Source: Nocardia concava NBRC 100430 | GTDB taxonomy: Bacteria > Actinomycetota > Actinomycetes > Mycobacteriales > Mycobacteriaceae | DNA length: 64,000 bases | Reading direction: 5' to 3' | Assembly (NCBI RefSeq): GCF_000308815.1 | Contig: NZ_BAFX01000005.1 | Location: 56,476 to 120,475, forward strand | Part shown: piece by piece, positions 34,608-44,319 of the stretch | Layout of the letters: every line of letters starts with the position of its first letter | Position numbering within the stretch: the first letter of the stretch is position 1 | Notes under the pieces: generated by a model | Told to the model about the DNA's origin: nothing | Database searches by the model: none | Seen by the model: only the letters and a program-made list of their open reading frames with translations | Made by a program: the position numbers and the translations under genes

Positions 34608-35356
34608 GGGCGGAAGACCTGCCCGCCGTCGACGTTCAGGACCTGACCGGTCACCCAGGCGGCATCATCGGACAGCAGGTACAGGCACGCGCCGACCATG
34701 TCCTCGGTGGTGCCCAGCCGCTTCAGCGCCATCTGCTTCACCAGCTGATCGACGAACTGTTCCGGCACGATGCTGCGAGTCGCCTCGGTATCGGTCGGGC
34801 CGGGCGCGATGGCATTGACCCGGATCTTGGAATGTCCGAGCTCGTGCGCCAATTGCTGTGTCAGGCTGTTGATTCCGGCCTTGGCCAGGCCGTAGAAGCC
34901 GGAGTAGGTCCAGGCCGCCGTGGACGACTGGTTGACGATCGAGCCGCCGCCAGCCTTCGCGATGTGCTTGTACACCGCGCGGGTCATGTTCAGCGCGCCG
35001 TCCAGATTCACGGCCATGAACTTCTTGTAGTAATCCCACGGGACGGTCAGCAGGATGTCGAGCTTCATGTCGCCGTAGATGGCGGCATTGTTGACCAGAT
35101 GGTGGATGCCGCCGAATTCGGCGACGGTGAAATCGGCTACGGCCTTGGCGGAGGCGGGATCGGCGACGTCCACCTGGGCGAAGACGGCCCGGCCGCCGTC
35201 GGCGGTGATCTCCTTGGCCACGGCCTCGCCGAGCTCGCTGTTGAGGTCGGCGACAACGACTTTCGCGCCTTCGGAGGCCAGGGCCCGCGCATAGGCCGCG
35301 CCGATGCCGCGGGCGGCGCCGGTGACGATGATGGATCTGTCGGTGAATCGGCTCAT
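34604..35356 (-). CDS. SDR-family oxidoreductase
   Basis: The 250-residue protein is a classical SDR: TGAARGIGAAYARAL near 12, NNAA near 90, catalytic Ser in NQSSTAAW and YGLAK near 155, then the PG motif IRVNAIAPGPTDTEA. It is the second gene of the operon, 11 bases after the aldehyde dehydrogenase. It probably oxidises a hydroxyl formed by one of the linked P450s. The counterpart is Rv0769. Confidence 0.93.
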   Translation of the reverse strand: MSRFTDRSIIVTGAARGIGAAYARALASEGAKVVVADLNSELGEAVAKEITADGGRAVFAQVDVADPASAKAVADFTVAEFGGIHHLVNNAAIYGDMKLDILLTVPWDYYKKFMAVNLDGALNMTRAVYKHIAKAGGGSIVNQSSTAAWTYSGFYGLAKAGINSLTQQLAHELGHSKIRVNAIAPGPTDTEATRSIVPEQFVDQLVKQMALKRLGTTEDMVGACLYLLSDDAAWVTGQVLNVDGGQVFRP

Positions 35357-35367
35357 GTCGGTACTCC

Positions 35368-36837
35368 TCAGCAGCCGGTCGCGATGAGTTTGGTCTCGGT
35401 GTATTCCTCGAAGCCGAGGACGCCCATCTCCCGGCCCAGGCCGGACTGCTTGTAGCCGCCGAAGGGCGCGTCGGCCGAATACCAGACGCCGCCGTTCACG
35501 CTGAGCGTGCCGGTGCGGACGCCTTCGACCACCGCGCGCAGGCGCTCGGGATCGCGGCCCCAGACCGAGCCGGACAGGCCGTAGGGGGAGTCGTTGGCGA
35601 TGCGGACGGCGTCGAGGTCGCCGTCGTGGGGGATGACGGTGAGGACGGGGCCGAAGATCTCCTCCTGCGCCACGGGGGAGCTGTTGGGGAGACCGGTGAT
35701 CAGGGTCGGCTCGATGAACCAGCCGGGGCCGTCGACGCGGTTGCCGCCGGTGACGATGGTGCCGCCCTCGGCGCGGGCGATGTCGAGATAGCGTTCGACG
35801 CGGGCGCGTTGGCGTTCGGAAATCAGTGGGCCGCAGACGGTTCCGGGCTTGGTCGGATTGCCGGGCTTGATATTGGACAGGGTTCGGGCGGCGGCCTCGA
35901 CCGCCTGATCGTGGTGTTCTCTCGGGACGAGCAGACGGGTGCTGATCGCACAGCCCTGGCCCGCGTGCACGCACACCCCGAAGGCCGCATAACTCGCCGC
36001 GGCCGCGATATCCGCGTCGTCCAGCACGATGAACGCGGACTTGCCGCCCAGCTCCAGGAAGACCTTCTTCAAAGAGGCTGCGGCAGCGGTCATTACGGAC
36101 TTGCCCGTCGCCGTCGATCCGGTGAACGAGATCATGTCCACCCGCGGATCGGTGACCAGCTGCGCGCCGAGTCCGTGGTCGTCGGAGGTGACGATATTGA
36201 CGACACCCGCCGGAATGTCCGTCTCCTCGGCGATGATTCGCCCGACGGCAGCCGCGCACCACGGTGTATCGGGCGCGGGCTTGAGAACCACCGTGGTGCC
36301 CGCCGCCAGCGCCGGACCCAGCTTGGCGAAGTTGATCTGATGCGGGAAGTTCCACGGCGTGATCGCGCCGACCACGCCGATGGGTTCGCGGCGGAGCTTG
36401 CGGGAGCTCTTGATCCCCATCGGCGAGGCGATGCCGAGATCGGTTTCCCAGGCGTAGTTTTCGGCCAGGTCGGCGAAGTAGCCGAGGTCGTTGATGGGGC
36501 CTTCCAGCTGGGGACCGCTGGTCAGCATGCGGGGTGCGCCCGCCTCCGCGATGGTGATCTCGCGGAGTTCCTCGATGTGACTCTTCAGCGCGTCTCGCAA
36601 TTGCCTCAGACCGGCCGCGCGAAAACCCGGATCGCGCGACCAGTCTGTGGTGTCGAATGCCGTGCGGGCCGCGGCGATGGCCGCGTCCATATCGGCGGCG
36701 TCGGCATTGGCGGCGTGGCCGAGGGGTGCCCCGGTCGCCGGGTCGGCGGTGGTGAACACACCGCCGCCGCCGGGCGTCAATTTGCCGCCGATCAGCAACT
36801 GCGAACCGCCGTCGGGGACGAGATCGCTCGGGCTCAT
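35368..36837 (-). CDS. Aldehyde dehydrogenase (aldA-like, Rv0768 type)
   Basis: The 489-residue NAD(P)-dependent enzyme has the PWNFPHQINFAKLGPALAAGTTVVLKP cofactor region, FTGSTATGK, the catalytic Glu in LELGGKSA and the catalytic Cys in AGQGCAI, and the C-terminal GGYKQSGLGREMG. It starts the six-gene minus operon. The promoter side carries a 20-bp GACAC palindrome and a KstR-type box. It likely oxidises a P450-derived aldehyde to an acid. Confidence 0.93.
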   Translation of the reverse strand: MSPSDLVPDGGSQLLIGGKLTPGGGGVFTTADPATGAPLGHAANADAADMDAAIAAARTAFDTTDWSRDPGFRAAGLRQLRDALKSHIEELREITIAEAGAPRMLTSGPQLEGPINDLGYFADLAENYAWETDLGIASPMGIKSSRKLRREPIGVVGAITPWNFPHQINFAKLGPALAAGTTVVLKPAPDTPWCAAAVGRIIAEETDIPAGVVNIVTSDDHGLGAQLVTDPRVDMISFTGSTATGKSVMTAAAASLKKVFLELGGKSAFIVLDDADIAAAASYAAFGVCVHAGQGCAISTRLLVPREHHDQAVEAAARTLSNIKPGNPTKPGTVCGPLISERQRARVERYLDIARAEGGTIVTGGNRVDGPGWFIEPTLITGLPNSSPVAQEEIFGPVLTVIPHDGDLDAVRIANDSPYGLSGSVWGRDPERLRAVVEGVRTGTLSVNGGVWYSADAPFGGYKQSGLGREMGVLGFEEYTETKLIATGC

Positions 36838-36853
36838 AGGTAGCTCCCATGCT

Positions 36854-36873
36854 GTCCGGACACGTGTACGGAC
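36854..36873. promoter_or_regulatory. GACAC operator, 20-bp near-perfect palindrome
   Basis: GTCCGGACACGTGTACGGAC lies 17 bases upstream of the aldehyde dehydrogenase start. The core GACACGTGTA repeats the palindrome found at the cyp51-linked TetR gene. Confidence 0.6.
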
Positions 36874-36899
36874 TATAGGTTCGTGGCTCGGAACCGCGC

Positions 36900-36913
36900 A
36901 AGAACATGTTTCA
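36900..36913. promoter_or_regulatory. KstR-type box in ALDH/CYP123 divergent region (one mismatch)
   Basis: AAGAACATGTTTCA matches seven of eight defined positions of TnnAACnnGTTnnA. It is nearly the same as box 2 at 22077. Confidence 0.42.
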
Positions 36914-36984
36914 GTTTGCTCGGTCGCGAGCGGATTGGGATTCGGGATTCCGTTGTCAGGTGATCCCGTCGCTAGTACCGTACA

Positions 36985-36994
36985 GACACATGTC
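36985..36994. promoter_or_regulatory. GACAC operator in front of CYP123
   Basis: GACACATGTC, flanked by CA and CAG, lies 77 bases before the CYP123 start and is followed by a half-site CGTGTCTCC at 37001. Core and flanks resemble the copies at 25386 and 26069. Confidence 0.55.
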
Positions 36995-37070
36995 CAGCTA
37001 CGTGTCTCCGTTGCTGGAAAACGTTCGTCAGAGCCGATGAACGCGTTATCGAATACGAGGTGCTCACACG

Positions 37071-38275
37071 ATGACCGCAGCCTCCGTCGAACCACTGCTG
37101 TTCGACCCCTACGACTACCGCGTGCACGAGGATCCCTATCCCGTCTACCAGCGGTTGCGCACCGAGGCCCCGGTGTATCACCACCCGGATCTGGACTTCT
37201 GGGCGCTCTCCCGGCATACGGACGTGGCAGCCGGATTCCGGGACGATCGGCGGCTCTCCAGCGCCAATGGGGTCTCGCTGGATCCGGCCGCATGGGGGCC
37301 GCACGCGTGGCGGACCATGTCCTTCCTGGCCATGGACGATCCGGGGCATGTGCGGCTGCGCAAGCTGGTGTATCAGGGCTTCACGCCGAGACGCGTCACC
37401 GAGATGAGCGAGCGGATCCGGGAGATCACGCTGCGCTATCTCGAACCGGCCCTGGCCAGTGGCGATTTCGACTGGATCGATGCCGTGGCCGGGCAGGTGC
37501 CGATGGATGTCATCTCCGAGCTGCTGGGGGTGCCCGAGGCCGATCGGGCCGAATTGCGCAGGCTGGCCGATCTATTGGTGCACCGCGAGGAGGGCGTGCT
37601 CGATGTGCCCGTCGCGGCGATGGAGGCGGCGCTGCAGCTGGCGGGCTATTACAACCAGATGCTCGCGGAGCGGAAGCGCAAGCGCACCGGGGATCTGACC
37701 TCGGCGCTGCTGGACGCCGAGGCCGACGGGGATCGGCTGGCCGACGAGGAGATCCTCGGATTCATGTTCCTCATGGTGGTCGCGGGCAATGAGACGACGA
37801 CCAAACTGCTGGGGAACGCGCTGTATTGGGCGGGCCGCAATCCGGAGCAGTACGCCAAGGTAGCGGCGCATCCCGAACTGGTCGAGGACTGGGTGGAGGA
37901 GACGCTGCGATACGACGCGTCGAGTCAGATTCTGGCGCGGACGGCGGCGGAGGATCTCGAGTATTACGGGCGGACCATTCCGGCCGGGGCGAAGGTGTTG
38001 CTGCTCATCGGGTCCGCGAATCGGGACGACGGGGCGTTCCATGATCCGGATCGATATGACATCGAACGGCCGGACAAGGGCGGGCTGATCAGCTTCGGGA
38101 AGGGTGTGCACTTTTGCCTGGGCGCGCATCTGGCCCGGCTGGAGGCGTCGATCGTGTTGCGGGAGTTCGCGACCCGGGTCAAGGCGTATCGGATCGGGGA
38201 GACCGGGATTCAGCGGGTGCATTCGGTGAATGTGCGCGGGTTCGCGCATCTGCCGGTTTCCGTGGAGGTGCGGTG

Positions 38276-38276
<1 letters not shown>
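37071..38276 (+). CDS. cyp123: Cytochrome P450, CYP123-like
   Basis: The 401-residue P450 has the I-helix VVAGNETTTKLL, ExxR in VEETLRYD, and the haem loop ISFGKGVHFCLGAHLARLE. Its place next to an SDR, a 3Fe-4S ferredoxin and the aldA-type operon matches the M. tuberculosis cyp51-Rv0765c-cyp123 cluster, which is why CYP123 is proposed. The family name rests partly on context. The substrate is unknown. Its stop overlaps the next start as TGATG. Confidence 0.85.
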
Positions 38277-39279
<1,003 letters not shown>

Positions 39280-39291
39280 ACGGAGGCCCCC

Positions 39292-39840
39292 ATGGCCTGG
39301 TCCCGCGATGAACTCGACGAGATGATCCGCCGCTGGGTGGACGAGAACAAACAGTGTGAGGCACAGGGGGATTGGAAACCCCTGGACCACTTCTATACCG
39401 AGGACGCCACCTACGGCTGGAACTACGGGCCGCAACAGGAATTCATGGCGGTCGGGCGCGACGAGATCCGGGAGATCGCGCTCGGGCAGGAGATGTTCGG
39501 GCTCGAGGGCTGGACGTATCCGTACCAGGAATTCGTCGTGGACGAGCGAAGCGGGAGCGTCATCGGCTTCTGGAAGCAGGTGAACGAGAAGCAGCGCGCC
39601 GACGGGCGGCCGTACAGCCCGGAGGGGATCGGCGGCAGCTGGTTCCGCTACGCCGGCGACTTCCAGTGGAGCTGGCAGCGCGACTTCTTCGACTTCGGCA
39701 ATGTGACAGCGCTTTTCGTCGAGATGATCTCCGCCGACGCGCTGTCGTCCGGCATGCGCAAGCGCATGGAGCGAGCCATGTCCGGACAGCCGCTGCCGGG
39801 CTGGTACCCGATCGGAAAGGGGCCGGTGCCCCTGTGGTGA
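39292..39840 (+). CDS. NTF2/SnoaL-like protein
   Basis: The 182-residue protein has the tempo of an NTF2-like fold: WVDENKQCEAQGDWKPLDHFYTEDATYGWNYGP, then GRDEIREIALG and GSWFRYAGDFQWSWQRDFFDF. Such folds serve as small isomerases, hydratases or ligand carriers; which one is not determinable here. GGAGG precedes ATG 39292, 12 bases after the ferredoxin stop. Confidence 0.8.
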   Translation: MAWSRDELDEMIRRWVDENKQCEAQGDWKPLDHFYTEDATYGWNYGPQQEFMAVGRDEIREIALGQEMFGLEGWTYPYQEFVVDERSGSVIGFWKQVNEKQRADGRPYSPEGIGGSWFRYAGDFQWSWQRDFFDFGNVTALFVEMISADALSSGMRKRMERAMSGQPLPGWYPIGKGPVPLW

Positions 39841-41090
39841 CCAGCAGATACGAATCGCTGACCAGATCCGAACTGGCACTGCTGGTTCCGGAACTGCTGC
39901 TGTGCGGGCACCTCATCGACCGGTCGGGAATGGCGCATGTGCTGGGCGCGCTCGGCCGGGAGGGCATGACGGCGGTGGCCATAGACGAATGGCGCCTGGC
40001 CAGCCCGGTGTACACGCGGCGAATGCGCAAGGCGCTCAACATCACCGGGGATGGCGTGGATGCCATCTTCAAGGGATTCCAGCTGGATATCGGTGCGCCT
40101 CCGCAGTTCATGGATTTCCGGTTCCGGGTGATCGACCATGATCACGGGGAGTTCCATTTGGACCACTGCGGGGCGCTGGCCGATGTGGAGCCGATGGGGA
40201 CGGAATTCGTGGTGGCCATGTGCCACGACATCGAAGATCCGACGTTCGACGCGACGGCGTTGGCGACGAATCCGCATGCGCAGGTGCGGCCGGTGCATCG
40301 GCCGCCGCGCGAGCCCGCGGATCGGAAACCGGTGTGCGCGTGGACGGTCACCATTGATCCGGCCAATGAACCGCCCGCGCAGGTTGAGGGTGCGGAAATC
40401 CTGACCGGGTCCGAGGCGGCCGGAACCGTGTTGTCACCGATCGATCCGGAAGATGAGGGGCTGTCCGACTATTCGGGACCGCTGTTGAGCGATCTCCGCT
40501 TCGGGGACTTCTCGCGGTCGGCACTGGTTCGCCTGGCCGACGAGGTGAGTTTGCAGCATCACTTGCTCACGCTCGGGTATCGGGCGGCGGTCGAGGAGCG
40601 GACGAAACCCGAAGTGGCCGTGGATATTCTCCGCAAGCAGTTCACGGGAATTGCCGGGCTCACGGCTGAGCGGCTTCGCGCGGCCCTCGGCCTCGGTGAT
40701 GATTTCGCGTCGCTGGCCAAGGTGTTGCGCCTGCATCCGGCGTTCAATCCGGCCGCCTACGTCGACCTCGACGTATCCAGCGAGACCACCGCCGGCGAGC
40801 AATCGATCGAGCTGCGGATCGGGCGGGCCTGCGGGGCGGCCGACGACGGGGCGTGGGCGGCGCTGATCGACGCCGAGCATCTGGAGCCGCTCGACGCGCT
40901 GGTGCGTGGTGTGAACCCGCGCTTCTACTGCCGGGTCCGGGATGCCGACGACTGCGCGCTGACCCTCGAAATCCGTTGCGCGGACCTGCCTTTCCGCACC
41001 GCCGACGAGGTCGCCATCACCCACTTCAGCTCCGGGGCGGGCTTCGTCTTCGCCGACCGGGGCAAACCGCTTCCGCTCACCGTCCTGTAG
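39837..41090 (+). CDS. Conserved-looking protein of unknown function, 417 residues
   Basis: GTG 39837 overlaps the NTF2-like stop by four bases, so it is translationally coupled in the P450 operon. The first half has His/Asp/Cys-rich motifs (DHDHGEFHLDHCGALADVEPMG, AMCHDIEDPTFDATA, then CAWTVTIDP) that look like a ligand or metal site. The second half is a separate alpha/beta region (FRADEV-type ALVRLADEVSLQHHLLTLGYRAA ... NPAAYVDLDVSSE). No signal peptide or membrane helix is seen. I do not recognise the family with certainty; the first half faintly recalls the DUF6125/L-2-amino-thiazoline-carboxylate hydrolase group. Confidence 0.8.
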   Translation: MTSRYESLTRSELALLVPELLLCGHLIDRSGMAHVLGALGREGMTAVAIDEWRLASPVYTRRMRKALNITGDGVDAIFKGFQLDIGAPPQFMDFRFRVIDHDHGEFHLDHCGALADVEPMGTEFVVAMCHDIEDPTFDATALATNPHAQVRPVHRPPREPADRKPVCAWTVTIDPANEPPAQVEGAEILTGSEAAGTVLSPIDPEDEGLSDYSGPLLSDLRFGDFSRSALVRLADEVSLQHHLLTLGYRAAVEERTKPEVAVDILRKQFTGIAGLTAERLRAALGLGDDFASLAKVLRLHPAFNPAAYVDLDVSSETTAGEQSIELRIGRACGAADDGAWAALIDAEHLEPLDALVRGVNPRFYCRVRDADDCALTLEIRCADLPFRTADEVAITHFSSGAGFVFADRGKPLPLTVL

Positions 41091-41114
41091 TCGACACCAC
41101 CAGGAGCAGCGCCC

Positions 41115-42725
41115 ATGGCGTGCAATTTCGCCGACCTCTACGAACACTCCGCCGACGCCGTGCCCGACCGGACGGCCGTCATCGAGGGCGCCCGGCGGCT
41201 GACCTTCGCCGAACTCGACGCCCGCGCCAACCGGCTGGCCCACCACCTGGCCGCGGCGGGCGCGGGCCCGGGCACGCATATCGGGTTCCACCTGCACAAC
41301 AGCATCGAGGCGCTGGAAACGCTGGTGGGCTGCTACAAGATTCGCGCGGTGCCGGTGAATATCAACTACCGGTACCGGGCCGAGGAACTGCGGTACGTCT
41401 ACGACAATGCCGATCTCGAGATGTCGGTGCATCACCGGTGCTATGCGCCGCTGGTGGAGGAGATCCGGCCGCACTTGCCGAAGCTGCGGCACACGCTCGT
41501 CGTCGAGGACGATCAGGGCGGGGCGGGGTTGGCCAGCAGTTCCGTTCCTTATGAGGAAGCGCTCGAAAGCGGCTCCCCTGACCGTGATTTCGGTCCGCGC
41601 AGTGCCGACGACCACTTCATCATGTACACCGGCGGCACCACGGGGCTCCCCAAGGGCGTCATCTGGCGGCAGGAGGACATGTGGCGGGTGCTGGGCGGCG
41701 GCATCGACTTCTATACCGGGGAACCCGTCGCCGACGAGTATCAGCAGTCCCGCATGGCCGCCGAAAACGCCTGGCCCATGACCTGGTTCGTGCTCCCGCC
41801 GCTGATCCACGCCGCCGCCATGATGCCCACCTTCACCGCGCTCTGGTCCGGCAATGCGGTGCTGTTCCAGCCGCGTTTCGATCCCGACGAGGTATGGCGG
41901 GTAGTGGCGCGGGAGAAGCCGCAGGTGCTGGTGGTCACCGGTGATGCCATCGCGCGTCCGCTGGTGGACTCCTACCGGGCCAATCCGGTGGACGCCTCGT
42001 CGCTGGTCTCGATCGGATCGGGGGCCGCCCAGCTCACCCAGCCGGTGAAGAACGCGCTGCTGGAACTGTTTCCGAGCACGCTGGTCACCGAATCCATCGG
42101 ATCCTCCGAAACCGGGTTCGGCGGTATCGGATTCGCGCAGAAGGACGACGATCCCGCGCGTGCGCCCCGGGTCACCACCGGGCGCGGGGCGCTGGTGGTG
42201 GATGAGGACGGACGGCCGGTCGCGCCGGGCGGCGAGGGCTGGGTGGCCAAGACCGGGAACGTGCCGATCGGCTACTACAAGGATCCGGTCAAGACCGACA
42301 AGCTGATCCGGACCGTGGACGGGGTGCGGATGGTGATCACCGACGATCGCGCGCGGGTGGAGGCCGACGGGACGGTGACCTTGATCGGGCGCGGGAACAT
42401 GGTCATCAATACCGGCGGGGAGAAGGTGTTTCCCGAGGAGGTCGAGGCGACCGTCAAGGCGCATCCGGCCGTCTATGACGCGGTCGTCATCGGGGTGCCG
42501 CACGAGCGGTGGGGGCAGCAGGTGGCGGCGGTGGTGTCCGCGGCCGCGGGGGAGATCGACTTCGCCGAGCTGGAGCGGCATATTCGTGCGCATCTCGCGG
42601 GCTACAAACTGCCGCGACAGATCTGGGTGGCCGAGACCGTGTCCCGCACGCCGAGCGGTAAACCCGACTATCGCTGGGCCAAGTCCTATGTCCAGGACCA
42701 TGCGCCGAAGCACGAGGCCCGGTGA
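41115..42725 (+). CDS. Acyl-CoA synthetase (FadD/ANL superfamily)
   Basis: The 536-residue AMP-forming ligase has the P-loop MYTGGTTGLPKGV near 175, TESIGSSETG near 330, and the C-terminal GGEKVFPEEVEATVKAHPAVYDAVVIGVPHERWG with the catalytic Lys in SGKPDYRWAK. It activates a carboxylic acid as its CoA thioester, consistent with the upstream aldehyde dehydrogenase making an acid. CAGGAGC precedes ATG 41115. Confidence 0.93.
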   Translation: MACNFADLYEHSADAVPDRTAVIEGARRLTFAELDARANRLAHHLAAAGAGPGTHIGFHLHNSIEALETLVGCYKIRAVPVNINYRYRAEELRYVYDNADLEMSVHHRCYAPLVEEIRPHLPKLRHTLVVEDDQGGAGLASSSVPYEEALESGSPDRDFGPRSADDHFIMYTGGTTGLPKGVIWRQEDMWRVLGGGIDFYTGEPVADEYQQSRMAAENAWPMTWFVLPPLIHAAAMMPTFTALWSGNAVLFQPRFDPDEVWRVVAREKPQVLVVTGDAIARPLVDSYRANPVDASSLVSIGSGAAQLTQPVKNALLELFPSTLVTESIGSSETGFGGIGFAQKDDDPARAPRVTTGRGALVVDEDGRPVAPGGEGWVAKTGNVPIGYYKDPVKTDKLIRTVDGVRMVITDDRARVEADGTVTLIGRGNMVINTGGEKVFPEEVEATVKAHPAVYDAVVIGVPHERWGQQVAAVVSAAAGEIDFAELERHIRAHLAGYKLPRQIWVAETVSRTPSGKPDYRWAKSYVQDHAPKHEAR

Positions 42726-42760
42726 GTGGGAAACTCGATGAAACCCTCCGCGCACCCCAT

Positions 42761-42774
42761 TGAAACCTGTTCTA
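42761..42774. promoter_or_regulatory. KstR-type box before the acetoacetate-decarboxylase-like gene
   Basis: TGAAACCTGTTCTA is an exact match to TnnAACnnGTTnnA. It overlaps the probable -10 TCTAAT (42771-42776), six bases before ATG 42783, so a bound repressor would block an internal promoter. Confidence 0.6.
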
Positions 42775-42782
42775 ATTCTGAC

Positions 42783-43490
42783 ATGGAAGCGCATTCCGTC
42801 CTGGGGGAACAGGTCCGCATGCCGGTCGAGATCCGCCACGCCGACGCCTGCTCGGCGCTGTTCCTGGCCGACACGGGGGCGGCCCGGACGCTGCTCGCGG
42901 ATGCGGGGCTCGAACCAGTCACCATGCTCGGGAAGGCCGTGCTCTCACTGGCTTTCGTGCGATACGTGGACGGGGATCTCGGGCCGTATCACGAATTCGC
43001 GTTCTCGCTGATGGCCAGGCAGCCGGGGCGCAAGGACAGCACCGGGGCCTACATTCACTGGCTGCCGGTGAATCAGAGCTTCACTTGTGAAGCCGGACAG
43101 TCGATCTGGGGCTTCCCGAAGCTGATGGCCGATATCGACATCACTCCCGACGGCCGCGGGCACCGGTGCGAGGTGCGGATCGACGGGGAGCTCGTGATCG
43201 CCCTGCGGGTCGCGGACGGCTTCCCCATGCCCGGCGGTGCGGGTGGCGCGTCCATCGACGCCTACACCTGGCGCGACGGGATCCTGCGCCGCACACCGTG
43301 GGTGATGAATCCCGGTGCGGTGCGCGGGCGGCCCGGCGGCGCCCGGGTCGAACTCGGCACCCATCCCGTCTCCGACCAGCTGCGAGCCCTGGGACTGCCC
43401 AAGGCCGCGTTGTTCTCCAGCCGAATCGGCGCGCTCCGCATGACTTTCGAGGATGCCGCCACGGTCCTGCAAACCCGGGAGGTTCGATGA
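42783..43490 (+). CDS. Acetoacetate decarboxylase-family protein
   Basis: The 235-residue protein shows the ADC fold pattern (VRYVDGDLGPYHEFAFSLM, HWLPVNQSFTCEAGQSIWGFPKLMADI). The Lys in GFPKLMADI corresponds to the region of the Schiff-base lysine, but I cannot confirm catalytic competence. ATG 42783 is chosen because a -10-like TCTAAT lies six bases upstream (leaderless), although an in-frame ATG exists at 42735. It has its own KstR-type box and overlaps the next SDR by four bases. Confidence 0.82.
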   Translation: MEAHSVLGEQVRMPVEIRHADACSALFLADTGAARTLLADAGLEPVTMLGKAVLSLAFVRYVDGDLGPYHEFAFSLMARQPGRKDSTGAYIHWLPVNQSFTCEAGQSIWGFPKLMADIDITPDGRGHRCEVRIDGELVIALRVADGFPMPGGAGGASIDAYTWRDGILRRTPWVMNPGAVRGRPGGARVELGTHPVSDQLRALGLPKAALFSSRIGALRMTFEDAATVLQTREVR

Positions 43491-44257
43491 ACCGGACAGC
43501 ACTCGTCACCGGCGCGGCCAGCGGTATGGGCCGCATTGTCGCGCAACGTCTCGCGGCGGCGGGATGGAAGGTGGCGGCGGTGGATTTGAACGCGGAGGGG
43601 TTGGCCGCGACGGCGTCGCGGTCGCCGAACATGCACACCTACACGTGTGATGTCTCCGATTCCGGACAGGTTCGCGCCGTCGTCGACAAGGTGCGCTCGG
43701 AGCTCGGGACCATCGACCGGCTCGTACACGCCGCTGGCATGTGCCATGTGCACGCCTCGGTGCTGGACCACGATGTGGCCCAGATCCGGAAGATGATCGA
43801 CGTCAACTACATCGGCACCGTCAACCTCTGCCAGGCAGTCATACCGGCCATGAAGAAGGCCGGGGCGGGCACCGTGGTGCTGTTCGCCTCGCTGGCCGGC
43901 TGGCTGCCCTCGCCGGGCATGGCCGGATACACGGCGTCCAAGCACGCGGTGATCGGATTCGCCGACAGCCTCTCCTACGAGCTGCACGACAGCGGTGTTC
44001 GATTGCTCGTGCTGTGCCCGCCCATGGTGGAGACGCCGTTCCTGGACGCGGTGCGCGAGGAGAACGCCAGCGTGCTCGGCAATGCCGGCGGGGAGACTCC
44101 GGAGAGCATTATCGACGCGTTGGAACGGGCACTGGCCAAGCCGAAGACGCCGCTGTTCGTGTTTCCCGGCCAGGCCCGGCCCGCGTATTTCATGCGGCGG
44201 TTCCTGCCGGGTGTGGCCCGGGCGATCGTCCGCCGTTCGATCCATATTGCCGGGTAG
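43487..44257 (+). CDS. SDR-family oxidoreductase
   Basis: The 256-residue protein has TGAASGMGRIVAQRL near 9, HAAG near 85, Ser in FASLAGW and YTASK near 152, all standard classical SDR residues. A basic C-terminal tail (FMRRFLPGVARAIVRR) may bind membranes. It overlaps the preceding stop and ends within a stem-loop. Confidence 0.92.
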   Translation: MNRTALVTGAASGMGRIVAQRLAAAGWKVAAVDLNAEGLAATASRSPNMHTYTCDVSDSGQVRAVVDKVRSELGTIDRLVHAAGMCHVHASVLDHDVAQIRKMIDVNYIGTVNLCQAVIPAMKKAGAGTVVLFASLAGWLPSPGMAGYTASKHAVIGFADSLSYELHDSGVRLLVLCPPMVETPFLDAVREENASVLGNAGGETPESIIDALERALAKPKTPLFVFPGQARPAYFMRRFLPGVARAIVRRSIHIAG

Positions 44258-44277
44258 ACAGCTTCCATCCGGCAATA
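44245..44277 (+). terminator. Hairpin over the SDR stop codon
   Basis: TATTGCCGG (44245-44253) pairs with CCGGCAATA (44269-44277). It probably ends or attenuates transcription before the ABC exporter gene. Confidence 0.45.
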
Positions 44278-44319
44278 AATCAGTGGCGGCAGGGCCTCCG
44301 ACCAGGCACTCTGCTTGGA

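Noticed and set aside
40434..42839. 801-codon minus-strand frame opposite the FadD region
   Set aside because: Spans the borders of three real genes and lacks any domain.
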